Origin: Dryas octopetala
Lineage: Eukaryota; Streptophyta; Magnoliopsida; Rosales; Rosaceae
DNA: 64,000 bases
NCBI GenBank assembly: GCA_963921425.1
Contig: OY992834.1
Span: forward strand, 16,928,164-16,992,163
Direction of reading: 5' to 3'
Positions 1-10,967 of the stretch are shown here, in pieces. Below the pieces are notes generated by a model. That model saw only the letters and a list, made by a program, of their open reading frames with translations, had not been told where the DNA came from and did not search any database. Positions within the stretch are counted from its first letter, which is position 1, and each line of letters opens with the position of its first letter. Position numbers and translations under genes: made by a program.

Positions 1-2848
1 GGTATCACTCCACAATGAAGTTCAATAATCGGAATTATCCATTTTTTAGGTCATTCCTTGAGGGTTGAATCTATAAAAAATTAATCAGGTAATTGTTTGG
101 TCATCTAAACTGTGTAGACAAATACAGTCTATCAAATAAAATTAAAACTATGTTGACACTAATAAACTGGCTAAATAGTTTCCAATTGAGTTGATTTTTT
201 TAAGAGTGATTTTTGAATGATGCTCTAAAATATGAACAGTTTTGATTATTAAATTATAGGGCCAGAGAGAATGTTTTTATTTTTTATTTTTTTTAAGTAA
301 GGATATCCTTATTTTAAGCTTCCTTTTATATCTAATGGACATTCTCAAACTTATTGAATTGTTAAATCCTAATCTTCCAACACCTTCTCTCACCGTCCCC
401 CAATATCACCAAGACCCCATATATCTTTGACTATGGTGACCAAGGAGTCGGTGGTGGTTATTGAGTAGTGGTGGAGAAGGGTTTGAGGAGGTGATGAATA
501 TGGAGGAGAGAGGAGAGAGGAGAGAGGAGAGAGGAGTGGGAAAGGTGGAATGGGCAGCCGAAGGAAAGTTGTGGATTTTACAATTTTTTTTTTTTTTAGT
601 TGGATTTCAATGTTTTCACACATTTTTAAAATATTTTTATCTATTTGGTACAAATGTGCCTTCAACATTAGTATAAAGAATGGGTCTCATGTGCGCGCCA
701 AGTAGGTGGTTAACATATGACTTGACTATCAATGTAACAAAGGGACAACATTGTTATCATCTCATTGACCCTATACCACAGGGTTTAACATTGGAATGTT
801 TTATAAAATATGGACCAAAGTGTTGTTAGACCAAACCTCAAGGTGCAAAATGTAATTGATCCTATATTTAAGTAATAATGTCATAAACCAAAGAAAAACC
901 AAAAATAAATTGAAGATCAACCGAAAACCAAAGTACTAAGTAATGAAATTACCATGATACACCGAAAAAAAAAAAAAAAACAAAAAACGAAAAATTACCA
1001 AAATTGAAATATACTAAATTTTTGGTTTTGCTTTCAGTAAATCTCATTACTGATTCGAACCAACCAAGTGACAACCCTAGATGACACGCACCTAATGATA
1101 TAGTGCCTTTATATCATTAGGGACTGTTTATACCATACTAGGTCTCATGGTTTTTTTCCTTTAAGATTTCCCACTTTAAAATCATTGGTGTTGATTAGTG
1201 CGAATTGGTTGCTTTACTGTTATAATTGGTTTGTCAAGTTAATCTCGGCTGCATGTTTATTGAATTGGTAGAAGGCTTAAAATTGGTTAAAATTAGGTTA
1301 AGCCTACTCAATGGTACTCTCAAACCAACCAAAACAGACGCATCATTCTTTCTCCCAATGGTTCATAATGAGTCTTTTATCGTCTAAATTTTGTAATTTT
1401 CAATTATTCCAACATCAATTCAATTTTCTAACTTATCCATTCCCATTTGTCTTGTGTGAAATTATTCAAATTCAACTTTGCTAATTAATCCATTCAAATT
1501 CAATTTTCTAATTAATCCATTCCCATATAATCTTCAAGATCTCAACTTGTAAAAAAGTATGGACCCGAAACTTTGCTTCTAGACCATTTAGCACTTCGTT
1601 AAGTCAAAAAGTATGGACCAGATAACAAGCCGTTCAAATAAATGAGATTTTACCTAGCTAAAGGGCCTGTTTTTAAACATAGCACAATAATCCACATCAT
1701 GGTTTCTACAACAGACCGCAAAATAATGATCTAATACAAGGAAAAACATAAACAAAAATTAATATGCAATCAAAGTCGGCAATACGAAAACATGTAAATA
1801 TAGGCCTGCCAATCAACGAAAGGAACAGTAGCTGGTTTTTTCTACAAATCCTTAGTTTTCTCCAATGTTTTATTATTTGGGAAGAAGTTACTTTTTGTAC
1901 ACCTGCTTTTCCAGAAAACTATTATATCATATCTGCAAGAATAGTCCAAAACAAAAAAACATTAAATTTCATGACTGAGAAATAAAATAAAATTAAACAC
2001 CCCCAATATCAACCCCCAGTCCCCACCCATGGGAAAAATAAAATAAAATTAATGATCAATCCCAACATTTCTGGCAAAGCAACCTGAAGCAGTTTCAGAG
2101 ACGTAACATCTGAGCTTTGCGTCCAGAGCATTCTCTAGCATGACATCTTCTCATCTTATGAAGCGAACCCGAGTCATGAGCTGTTCAGCCACAGAAAAAA
2201 ACAAAAAAAACAAAAAAAAAAGGAAAACAAATTACGTAACCAATAGATGTAGGGAATAAAGAATTTTAACAAAAATTACATTCAACCAAACAAATGCACA
2301 AACGGTTCATTTGAGCCTAAACAACAGGATCAATGGGCGGCACAAACAAAAGGTATCTTTTGCATCAGGACAATGGTCTATATTTTATAAAGTCCCTCTA
2401 AAGAAAAAGAAAGTTCTAGATATTTCCTTTTTTGGGGCTACATTGGATGAGATCGAATCATTAACCTATCCTAATGCTAAACCATTTCCCACACTCCCTC
2501 TCCACTTGGCTAAACCTAAGGGCTTCTTGATAAATTCAACTTTGTATGTAATTAGCAGAGATGCTAAAGAACAAGAATAATTGAATGCCTGATAGTTGAA
2601 GGAGCAGTAACAGCCAGAAATCCAGACAAAAATGTCATTAAAAGAACAGGAAATTCAGAGGCAAAACAAATTTGCATATTGAAGTGGTGACGCCACTACT
2701 CAATTCATCTCATCCTTGAAATTGGACAAGAGGAACGGAGGCAAGTTGCTTAGTTAAAAAGCAGATCAGAGGCAATCACCTCTTCTTCTAGATCTAAAGT
2801 CAACCAGCTTCCTCTTCTTGTGGTAGAAACAACAACTCAAATGTTATA
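1..2848. other. Gene-free AT-rich flank
   Basis: No convincing gene is seen. The stretch holds a purine-rich GAGAG simple repeat near 505-540, several poly-A and poly-T runs, and a possible end of a small hAT-type repeat near 1060-1080 (it ends in GACAACCCTAG). A reading frame at 2311-2580 on the plus strand encodes 89 residues, but it has no recognisable motif, is rich in lysine and matches no family I know. The first 250 bases loosely resemble 23170-23300, which suggests an old dispersed repeat. Confidence 0.5.
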
Positions 2849-3620
2849 TTTTTTTTCTTTGGTTGGAAACAAAATTTTCTTTCAATCAATTCAACAGTAC
2901 AATCTCTGTGGACAAGTTGTCCACTTTAGACTGTACAACAGTGAAAGCTAGACTACAATACAATGCAATTTCTTCAAAGAAACAGAACCTTAAACCTAAA
3001 CCCATAACTAGAACATCAAAGAAAAACTGCTTTCCAACAAGTGAAAAGAGCCAGAAAAGGGTATATCCCGAAATTCAGAAGACACTGAAGCACAAAGTGA
3101 TGACCAAGATTTAACTTCCCATAACACCTCTCCTACCCCAATATAGTTCAGAAAAATCCTATTGTTTCTTTCTAGCCATAAACCCCAAAATACTGCAATC
3201 ACACTACAGCCCCTCAAATTTAGCCTTCTTACCACCACCAAAGACTTGTGCCTTTCACAAAACAGAGAAGAGCACCCATCTGGAATTGCCCAACTCGCAT
3301 TTCCTCCCCTAAACAATCTCAGCCACAACCTTAAAGCTTCAACTCGCATTTCCTTCCCTAAACAATCTCAGCCACAACCTTAAAGCTTTAGGAAAATGAA
3401 GAAACACATGACCTAGGTTTTCTCTCCCACTTTTACAAAATATAGACCAATGTGGTGGTGAACAAACATTTGGTCTCCTCCTTTGAATCACATTACAGGT
3501 CTTAAGACTCGTAACCCTGCCAAAAGCAACTAACCAAGAAAAAACATGTACCTTAAGGAGCACCTTTGTCTTCCACATCAATAAAGCAGGATGAAATATG
3601 GAAAGATGGATTGTCACATA
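2849..3620 (-). mobile_element. 5'-truncated L1-type LINE, 3' end with zinc-binding RT tail
   Basis: Read on the minus strand, this is the 3' part of a plant L1-like non-LTR retrotransposon. The frame at 3617-3339 carries the zf-RVT region that follows the reverse transcriptase: KVHVFSWLVAFGRV, then CNVIQRRRPNVC, then HWSIFCK. The frame at 3349-3008 continues with WLERNNRIF, a hallmark of these tails. The sequence ends in an A-tail (plus-strand T-run at 2849). A 17-nt palindrome, GTGGACAAGTTGTCCAC at 2908-2924, lies close to the 3' end and recurs in other L1 copies of the window. A direct duplication of about 47 bp is present at 3291-3385. The 5' end is lost, and frameshifts separate the two frames, so the copy is dead. 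Confidence 0.8.
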
Positions 3621-4834
3621 AATGTCTAAAATATGATTAACAAGAAAAGCTCCCTAATGATTCTAAGCTCCATCTTCTAGCATCTGATCTAGCAGGAAAA
3701 ATAAAATATTCCCCAGTATAGACAGCAAGAAGTAAGCTCCCCAACTTCCATATCATCTATATTTCTCCTGAAGCCGAAATCTCAGGTTAATGGAACTAAA
3801 TAAGTGTCTACAATTCTAGCAATGGAACTACCCAAATGTCATATTCTGTAGCACATAGGGAAAACATAATTCTGCCGTATTTTTTGTTAATTGGACACAG
3901 GTAAACTCAAGTAAAACTGTAGAACTTCAGCCTAACTAAATGGGGGGTGGTTAGATGAACTCTCTTTAGTCATTAAACCATCCCTGTGGTAAAGTACTTT
4001 AAAGGATCCTTAGAAACCATATCCTCCCTCACAATGTTCACCCATGTCATTTTTGGCCCATAGTTTTTTCGATCCTTTTGGCTCAAACCAAATTGAGCTA
4101 TCTAACAGGTATTTAAAGCCCTTCTTCGCACCTAACTGAACCATCCCATGTGACTCCTCTTCACAATAACCTAAGTACGTGCTCCCCAACCTTCAATGAA
4201 TATCTTCATTCATGATTCATCCATCAACTAAGCATCCTCATCTTAGCTATGCTAATTTCATGAGCATTTTTCTCTTAATTGCTTGACTAGTTGACGTTCC
4301 TTTCCATAAACTCATAAAGCATAGCTAGCCCTATACTAATCCTATAAAATTGGGCTCTATTTTATATTTTTATCTATCATTTACCATATGTAACAGTATT
4401 ACAAATGCAGGGAGGCCAATGGGTCAGCAGAAAATACGAATATAAGCTAAAATTCATTCAATGTTGTATGAGCATTACAAGCTGGAAGATCATCTGCCAT
4501 TTTAAAGAAAGAAAAAAAAAAAAAAAGAAGAAGTGAAAAAGCAGAAGCATAAAGGAAACATAGCAGGACTTCATAGATCCCAAATAAAAGGCAAAAAGCT
4601 AAAAGTTATGGCCTTCGGAAAATACTTTTACATTTAAATACTATCCCATCATTCAACATTCACAAATGAGAAAATTTAAACCAACTTACATATTTTCTTT
4701 ACCTCCAGCCGCTGATTAAGTCAATGACACATTCTTCACTCAAGTACAATACACAATTGGGGTTGCAAAATTTAACTAAATGCGTCTAATAAAATTGAGG
4801 TGAGCGAAAGAAATCAATACCTTTTTGCATGTTG
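3621..4834. other. Downstream flank of ABCI6
   Basis: No gene is recognised. The stretch contains the probable 3' UTR of the minus-strand ABCI6 gene near 4834-4650 and otherwise unremarkable AT-rich sequence with an A-run at about 4511-4530. Confidence 0.4.
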
Positions 4835-7800
4835 TTATGATGCCGAAATTGCTTTGTACCCTTCCTTCTCTAGTGTCTCTGCTAGGGAGATATCACCTGT
4901 CCTCAAAATCTTCCCATCCTCCTATAAAATCAATTATTTAAATAATTAGATCAATACTGAAAGAGAATACAGCTTGTATGGAAGAGGATAGATGATGCCG
5001 ACAATATCAAATACCTTTTCTTTGCCTTGATAGGAAAGGTATTTGATATGGTTGCTCTGTATAATTTCTTACAAGGCAACCATATCAAATACCTTTTCTA
5101 TGCCTTCTAAAATGTTTTCATATAGCAAAAGAACAACTTTATTTTCCAGGTTTGGTAAATAAAGTAACAGCCTATAGCTCCAAAGTCATGCCCATTTCAT
5201 ATATTTTAAATGCGACAGGCACCTATCTTGATTGTATTGATCTACTATGGGGTTTCTATAATCAAACCCTCCAATCATGCCCACCCTGTTCCCCCACAAA
5301 TAAAAAAGAAAAAGGACAGACAACTCCTGAGGAAAAATTACATTAACCATGTGCTATTTGTGCCCAAAAAAATTACACTAAAAACTTCTCCAGCATATTA
5401 TATGGCAAAATATGAATTTTTCATTCTTTCCCAGGGGGAATAGCAATGGCATCAATTATGCAATCAGTGGTATTTTTTGGCATTCTATCCACTAGAACGA
5501 TAACGCATTGCTTTTATGGAGCCTTAACCATAAAGATAGCAATGCAAAAATCTAAGCCATGTGTTTGTTTATGCAGTCCGAGATAAATTACTAGACACAT
5601 GAAACTAATAAACTTATTTACAGGGGTGTGATACTTTATGGGACAAGCCTTTTTATTTGTTCTTTTTTGTTTTTTTGTTTTTTTGTTTTTGTTTTGTTTT
5701 TTTGCTTTTTATTTGTTTTCTTTTTGTTTTCTAATTTCAAAAGACTAATTCATGCAAAGATACCCAAAACCCCTCTCATCCATGTAAGTTTTCATATCCT
5801 CCAATGACTTACCATAATATGGATACATGTTGGCTTTATAAATTCTAGAAGTCGCAGATAATGAGTAATCATCAATGCAGAAGTTTTTGGAGTCAGAAGC
5901 CCATTAACTGCCTTTGCTACATCTCGAAGTGCATCAACATCCAACCCAGAATCAATTTCATCCAATATAGCCAAGTCTGCCCCCAAAACCTGCATTAAGC
6001 AGAAGCATTTGCATATATGAAAGACAAAAAGTATATCATAAACAAATACAAAGGAATTTGGTTTCTTTTTTCAACAAGTATTAAGTAACCATTTTGTATT
6101 CATCAACTTGCCATGGATCGCCCACACCAAGAGAGAGAGAGAGGGAGGGAGGAAGTTAAAAAGTTTTGTAACAGGCAAAATTCAGTTGGAACAGTGAAGA
6201 CTTCAGCCATTCTGCCACCTTCCAACAATCAGGAAAAACAAAAGCGCCTAACTCCAAGACCAAGGGTTTACAACCTATTTAAAATCTTAATACCATAGGT
6301 TAGTAATCTCTTCACAAAAATATTTTCAGGTTAGTAAACAATTTTCCATACCCTTCCATTAGTCTAAAAATATTATAATTGCACTAAATAGGTAGCACAT
6401 AGTCACACACCAGACATTTTTTAAAAAATAAAGTTTTGGTCAATATGACACAGCAAGAAGATATACTAAGAATGACAGCCATACCGCCAGTTGTAAAATC
6501 TCATTGCGCTTCCTTTCACCTCCACTAAAGCCTTCATTAACATTTCTATTAAGGAAGTCTGTCTTCATGTTCACAAGATCAAGTTTTGGAAAGATATAAG
6601 CATAGAACTGCAAGGACATAAAGATAGCAATGAATCATTAAACCAGAGACATCAAACAACTGCTATGAGAATAATTTGTTTGGCTCATTAGTTAGGAAAA
6701 TAAAATAATAGCAGCAATTCTGAAGGAAAAATGTAAAAGGTTCATATAATTAAAATTATAACTGCATAAAAATCCTGACTTTCAAAAGTGTAACCTTCGA
6801 GAATTTATCAGTCAATAATACACTATATCTAAAAGGTGGCCAGGAGAATATGTCGTCAATGTTTCTTTCTACACATCTTCCATTGAAATTCCAGAAAATG
6901 AAAAGAGTAGAATTATTCTGATTTGCATGTTATAGCCTGTCCTGAACAGAAATATGGAGACTACACAATTCCAATTCACAGATTGATTTGTATGATTACA
7001 CTAGATAACGCAATGCAGCCTATATTGAGTTTAGTATATTAACGTTGTAAAGCAAAAAGTGTGAACAGATTTTTGTTTTACTATTTTCTTTCTACACAGG
7101 GATCACTTATTTCCACTACAATATTCGAAAGTAATTGGTTCAATGAGTGTATGATAAATATTTTAAACGAATAAGGTGGTACTAAGAATATTTTACCTCA
7201 ATTGGTCCAAGCTCCGGCAGCCCAAGTTTCTTTCTCCGGGCATTGTAAGCCATGTTAAGGAAATCAATATTACTCACACCTGGGATTTCAACTGGGGACT
7301 GGAAACTCATAAAAAGCCCCGCAAGGGACCGCTCTTCGGCCGCCATTTCCAGCAAGTCCTGCCCTTTAAACACAACGCTACCTCCTGTAACTTCGTATTC
7401 CGGGTGCCCAACTAGAACCTATAAATGTAAATTTACTTTTCCATATGAATTAATAAATAAAGACCAAACGCAGAGAAAGCCCTTCAGAATAAAGTAGGTA
7501 CCTTGGCGAAAGTGCTTTTCCCTGAACCGTTCTTTCCCATTACAGCATGAACCTCTCCTTCGTAGACGGTGAGGTTAACGCCCTTGAGAATTTCCTGCTT
7601 GGATTCGGTAATCACGGCTCTTAGATCTTTGACTTGGAGCAGGAGCTTCTTCTCGCCTTGACTGCCTGAAGTTTCCGGAGAATCAACGGTGGAGGAGAGG
7701 CTGCTGGCGTTCACCGGTGTGAGAGGCCGGCGGTGGTTTAAGCGCGATCGGAGGAGAGGACGGAGGGCAGGAAGCGTAAGAAATAGGGAGTTGGAGGGTG

Positions 7801-7879
7801 AATATTTGAGACAAGGAGAAGAAGGTTGTGTTGGCGAGGGAAGACTGCAAGACGGGTGATGAAATAGCGACAGGGCCAT
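4835..7879 (-). CDS. ABCI6: Plastid SufC ATPase (ABC transporter I family member 6)
   Basis: This is the ATPase of the plastid SUF system. The known role of SufC is to work with SufB and SufD in the SUFBC2D scaffold that builds Fe-S clusters in the stroma. Five exons splice cleanly: 7879-7502, 7418-7197, 6607-6485, 5989-5813 and 4921-4835. They give 987 nt, or 328 aa, close to the roughly 338 aa I recall for the Arabidopsis protein. Residues 1 to about 55 are rich in Ser, Pro and Arg with few acids, as expected for a plastid transit peptide. Walker A is GKNGSGKST (115-123), the Q-loop glutamine is Q166, the signature is FSGGE (227-231), Walker B is LAILDE (247-252), the D-loop is SGLD (255-258) and the switch histidine is H284. 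There are no membrane segments. The start at 7879 precedes the transit peptide; an upstream in-frame ATG at 7960 would add about 27 residues but lies in the leader intron. All key residues are intact. Confidence 0.93.
5004..5104. repeat. Three-part inverted/direct repeat in ABCI6 intron 4
   Basis: The motif ATATCAAATACCTTTTC occurs at about 5004, its reverse complement follows at about 5032-5050, and the direct form returns at about 5081. Either outer copy could pair with the middle one, so the transcribed intron could form two alternative hairpins. It lies between coding exons 4 and 5. I do not recognise it as a known element; it may be a local rearrangement. Confidence 0.6.
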
Positions 7880-8240
7880 TGTCTCTCTCAGTGGCAGACC
7901 GAATTTCGTAAAATGAGTTTTCAAACATCCAAATCTGCACACACACAAAAGTATTATCATTCCAAATCCAAGATATTCAATAATTCAAATAGGACAATCA
8001 AGTATTGATAATCAAGTTGCCATAATCAAATAGGAAAACCCAGAACATAGTAGACTCAGTCACTCAGAGAAATGAAAACCCAGAAAAAACCCAGCAAGAT
8101 TACCAGTCGCCGCTGCCCAGTTCTTCTCGCCGCTGCCCAGTTCTTCAGACAAGGAGGAGCTTCCTAGTACAAGCTGTGTTTTGTTTTCGCGTCTTAGGTT
8201 CTTAGATAAGCCTCCACTTCCTCGTGGGTTTCGCAGCTTT
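7880..8240 (-). other. ABCI6 5' leader with a leader intron and upstream region
   Basis: The minus strand shows a good acceptor (a run of GT ending in GCAG) near 7936, just upstream of the start codon, and a donor (CTG then GTAATC) near 8103. Together these suggest a leader intron of about 170 nt and a noncoding first exon near 8104-8230. The proposed first exon contains a tandem duplication of about 22 nt (CGCCGCTGCCCAGTTCTTC twice, 8109-8145). No transcript data are available, so this is inference from splice signals. Confidence 0.5.
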
Positions 8241-8270
8241 CGCTAAGCCACCTAAGAAGGGCTCATTTAA

Positions 8271-8446
8271 GAGTGAAACTTACCTGCCCCCGGGATATCA
8301 CTAGGTGGTATCCCATCATCTCTTTTCTCTCTATCTCTCTCCTCTCTCCTTTTTTTTCTCTCTCTTCTTTCTTTCTCCCTTTCTCTCTTTCTCTCTCCCT
8401 GGTGACACCACACAGGTGGCATCCCAGGGACAAGTAAGTTTTACTC
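8271..8446. mobile_element. Short Mutator-type MITE with 9-bp target duplication
   Basis: The 176-bp element has imperfect terminal inverted repeats: the left end is GAGTGAAACTTACCTGCCCC, and the reverse complement of the right end is GAGTAAAACTTACTTGTCCC. It is flanked by a perfect 9-bp duplication, CTCATTTAA, at 8262-8270 and 8447-8455. The core is a CT-rich run. A 9-bp duplication fits Mutator-like elements. It lies immediately upstream of the proposed ABCI6 first exon. It has no coding capacity. Confidence 0.8.
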
Positions 8447-8483
8447 CTCATTTAAATTAAAGAGGATTCACTGACTTCATTTT

Positions 8484-8720
8484 TTAAGCCGAATGGCTTA
8501 AAATTAAACTTTTTGGTTTACATCACATGTAATCCAATTTTACATAATACATTTTTATTTTATTATGATTTAATATGTAGAGAATTATACTTTATTTTGT
8601 TATTATAAAATAAGTAAAAAAATATATTTTATAATTTGGTAAAACTTTCTTAAATAATGTAATATTATTTTAAAATTTAAACATTTATAATAAATTGTAC
8701 AACACTAAAACATAAGAAAT
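8484..8720. repeat. Truncated copy of the repeat that hosts the hAT at 11079
   Basis: This AT-rich segment resembles the sequence that flanks the hAT element further on: TTTTTAAGCC, then CTTAAAATTAAACTTTTT, then ACTTTATTTTGTTAT, then TATAATTT..AAAACTTT appear in the same order at 11025-11078 plus 11903-12060. The spot corresponding to the hAT insertion is uninterrupted here (about 8525-8536), which makes this a paralogous empty site. Confidence 0.55.
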
Positions 8721-9331
8721 CTGAAGTTAAATTGGCTCACACTCACTGCTTGTAGGTTTTGCAAGTCTTTTGTAGGGCTTGCAGGAGCGCAGTCGAAGGT
8801 CATAGATTTTGGAATTTGGTGGAAATATAAATCGAATGGCTGTACAAGTGTACAGCCTGTACGGGTTACTTTATTTTGTTTTGTTGTGTTATTTATTTAC
8901 TTTTTTTTCAAGCCGACACTTCCGTCCAAACGAACGAAAATACTTGAGTCCTGGACTCGTGGGGTGTCACTCTATTTCACCCCAATGAACAATGTGCATG
9001 GAACAATCCTATTCTTAGACTCTTTAAAGACACTTACCAAAAGTTTGGTCAAAAAAGAAAAAAGAGACTTACCCAACTGTTTATTATACACACACCCTCA
9101 TAGTTTTTTATGTAAATAATTATAAACCCCCAAATCATAATCTAATAAATTCATAGCCTCCACCCATTATTATGATTATTTCATAACCCCTTCTTTTGCT
9201 TAAATGTTTCCCTAAACCCCCTAAGTCAACACATGTTGACTGGTATTTAACTTTATTTTTTGGTAAATACCGGTTGTGCCCTTTTTTTGGTTTCGCCCAT
9301 ACACAACAACGGAACAACCATACACAACAAC

Positions 9332-9334
<3 letters not shown>

Positions 9335-9411
<77 letters not shown>
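9335..9411. repeat. (TC)n microsatellite, 77 bp
   Basis: An uninterrupted TC dinucleotide run of about 38 units. It creates Ser-Leu and Arg-Glu pseudo-frames on the two strands, which are not genes. Confidence 0.97.
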
Positions 9412-9414
<3 letters not shown>

Positions 9415-10499
9415 TGGAAATGACGAATAGAAAAACCCATCAACACCAAACAGTCACCGGCCAGCAGCACGAGCTCTTCCTCCTCCTCCTCCGATCTTCC
9501 TCCTCCACTGTCACCAAACCATACCCGAGATCTTATCTCGCCGAGGCCGATCTCCCTCGCCGGCGATCCGTCAATTCCGGCGACGACGAGGTGTCGGACC
9601 GGTTGGGTTCTTCTCGCCTCTTCCTCCTCTATCTATCCATGGCCTTTTCTTTCCCATAAAATCCACAGAAACCCAAATGCAGCCCGAAGTCCGATCGTCA
9701 TCTCCGGCGGTGACTTTGCGATTCCGGCGACGTCGCAGCCGCTCTCCACTTCCAGAAGCTTCCTCTCGACGTGGTGAGTGTGATGGTGGTCTCCAATTCT
9801 CCAACTGACCACCGTGGACGGCGAATCGACGCCGAGAAGGTCTGAGACTTATCGCCGCCGTTGCCGGCGATTCCGGCGGCGGATTGAAGTGGTTCCGGTC
9901 TCATTCTTCTCCCCTTGATAGTCTCTCTCTACTGGTATACAAATTTTGGTTCAATTGCATTGAATTTCAAAAGCCCTAATTTGAAAACCCTAATTTGAAA
10001 TTGATTTGTGAATATGTTTATGAAATGTATAATTTGTGAATCTATTTTAATTGAATTTGTTATTAATCGGATAGAAATGTGAGTTTTTTTAATTGATTTA
10101 TAAGTATATACAAATTTACTTCATTTATTGATTAAACAGTTTCAGTTCGTGAAACATGAGTTTTAAATGAATTTTGAATGAAATTATGGTTCTGAAATAT
10201 GATGAATCAAATTTGCAGGTAGAAACAGATCGAGGCAGTGGCGGCTGTCGTGTACTCGTCGCGCGTGAGGTGATTGGACGACGTTGTATTGTTGGCTACT
10301 CCTCTCATCTCAATGACTTGTTGTATTGTTGTTTTTTTTTTTTTTTGATAAGGTTGCTGTGTTCTTTTTAGTGAAACGGAATTCAGTAAAGGTGTAACTG
10401 TTTTAGTGAAGTGTAATTGTTTTAGTAAAGGTGTAATTGTTTTTTAATTAAGGTGTAATTGCATTGTAGTCGAGGTGTAATTGTTTCATCACTTAATTC

Positions 10500-10690
10500 A
10501 GTTTCTTAATTCAGTTTCATTAAGTGAATTCATAACTGAATTCTTCAATTTAGTGTAACTGAATTTCTGAAATTCAGTTTCAGTGTAATTGAATTCTTGA
10601 AATTCAGTTTCAGTGTAACTGAATTTTTGAAATTCAGTTTTAGTGTAATGAAATTCAATTTCATTGTTTGATTTTAGTTTTAGTGAAATA
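10500..10690. repeat. Tandem repeat of AATTCAGTTTCAGTGTAA units
   Basis: Units of roughly 34-40 bp built on AATTCAGTTTCAGTGTAA followed by TGAATTYTTGA recur about four times between 10500 and 10660. Just before them (10390-10490), GGTGTAATTGTTTTA recurs about four times. These are local minisatellite-like expansions with no gene. Confidence 0.75.
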
Positions 10691-10967
10691 TTGAGTTTTA
10701 GCAAAAACTTCAATTCCAGAAAAAAAAAAATAATAATAAGTTTCACCAAAATTCAGTTACAGTGACGTCAGCACTTGTCAGCATGCGTCAGCGCGCGTCA
10801 GAAGGGTAATTTAGGATTATAAGTTTTAGGGGGTTTTGAAAGAGTTTCTAGATGGGTGGAGGTTTAGACAAATTTTTTTGGTGATTAGGGTGTTTAAAAT
10901 TAGGCACTAATAGTTTTTTAGACATCCACACATTACAACTGTTTATTATATTTTAAAGTAAATTAAC

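Larger units (their letters stand above)
9112..10905. mobile_element. Possible Mutator-like element around a GC-rich core
   Basis: The outer 70-80 bp on each side are weakly similar when one is inverted: both carry TAAAC.CCC, then CCTCCACCCAT, then ACCCC spaced alike. Inside lies a GC-rich block (about 9440-9910) rich in CCGGCGA motifs, followed by a GTATAC donor-like site, an AAACCCTAATT stretch and a CAG acceptor near 10218. That pattern would fit a captured 5' gene piece. No target duplication could be fixed and no protein family is recognised, so the call is tentative. Confidence 0.3.

Noticed and set aside
9276..9659. Long Ser-Leu / Arg-Glu frames over the TC repeat
   Set aside because: They come from reading a dinucleotide repeat; there are no conserved motifs and both strands are equally open.
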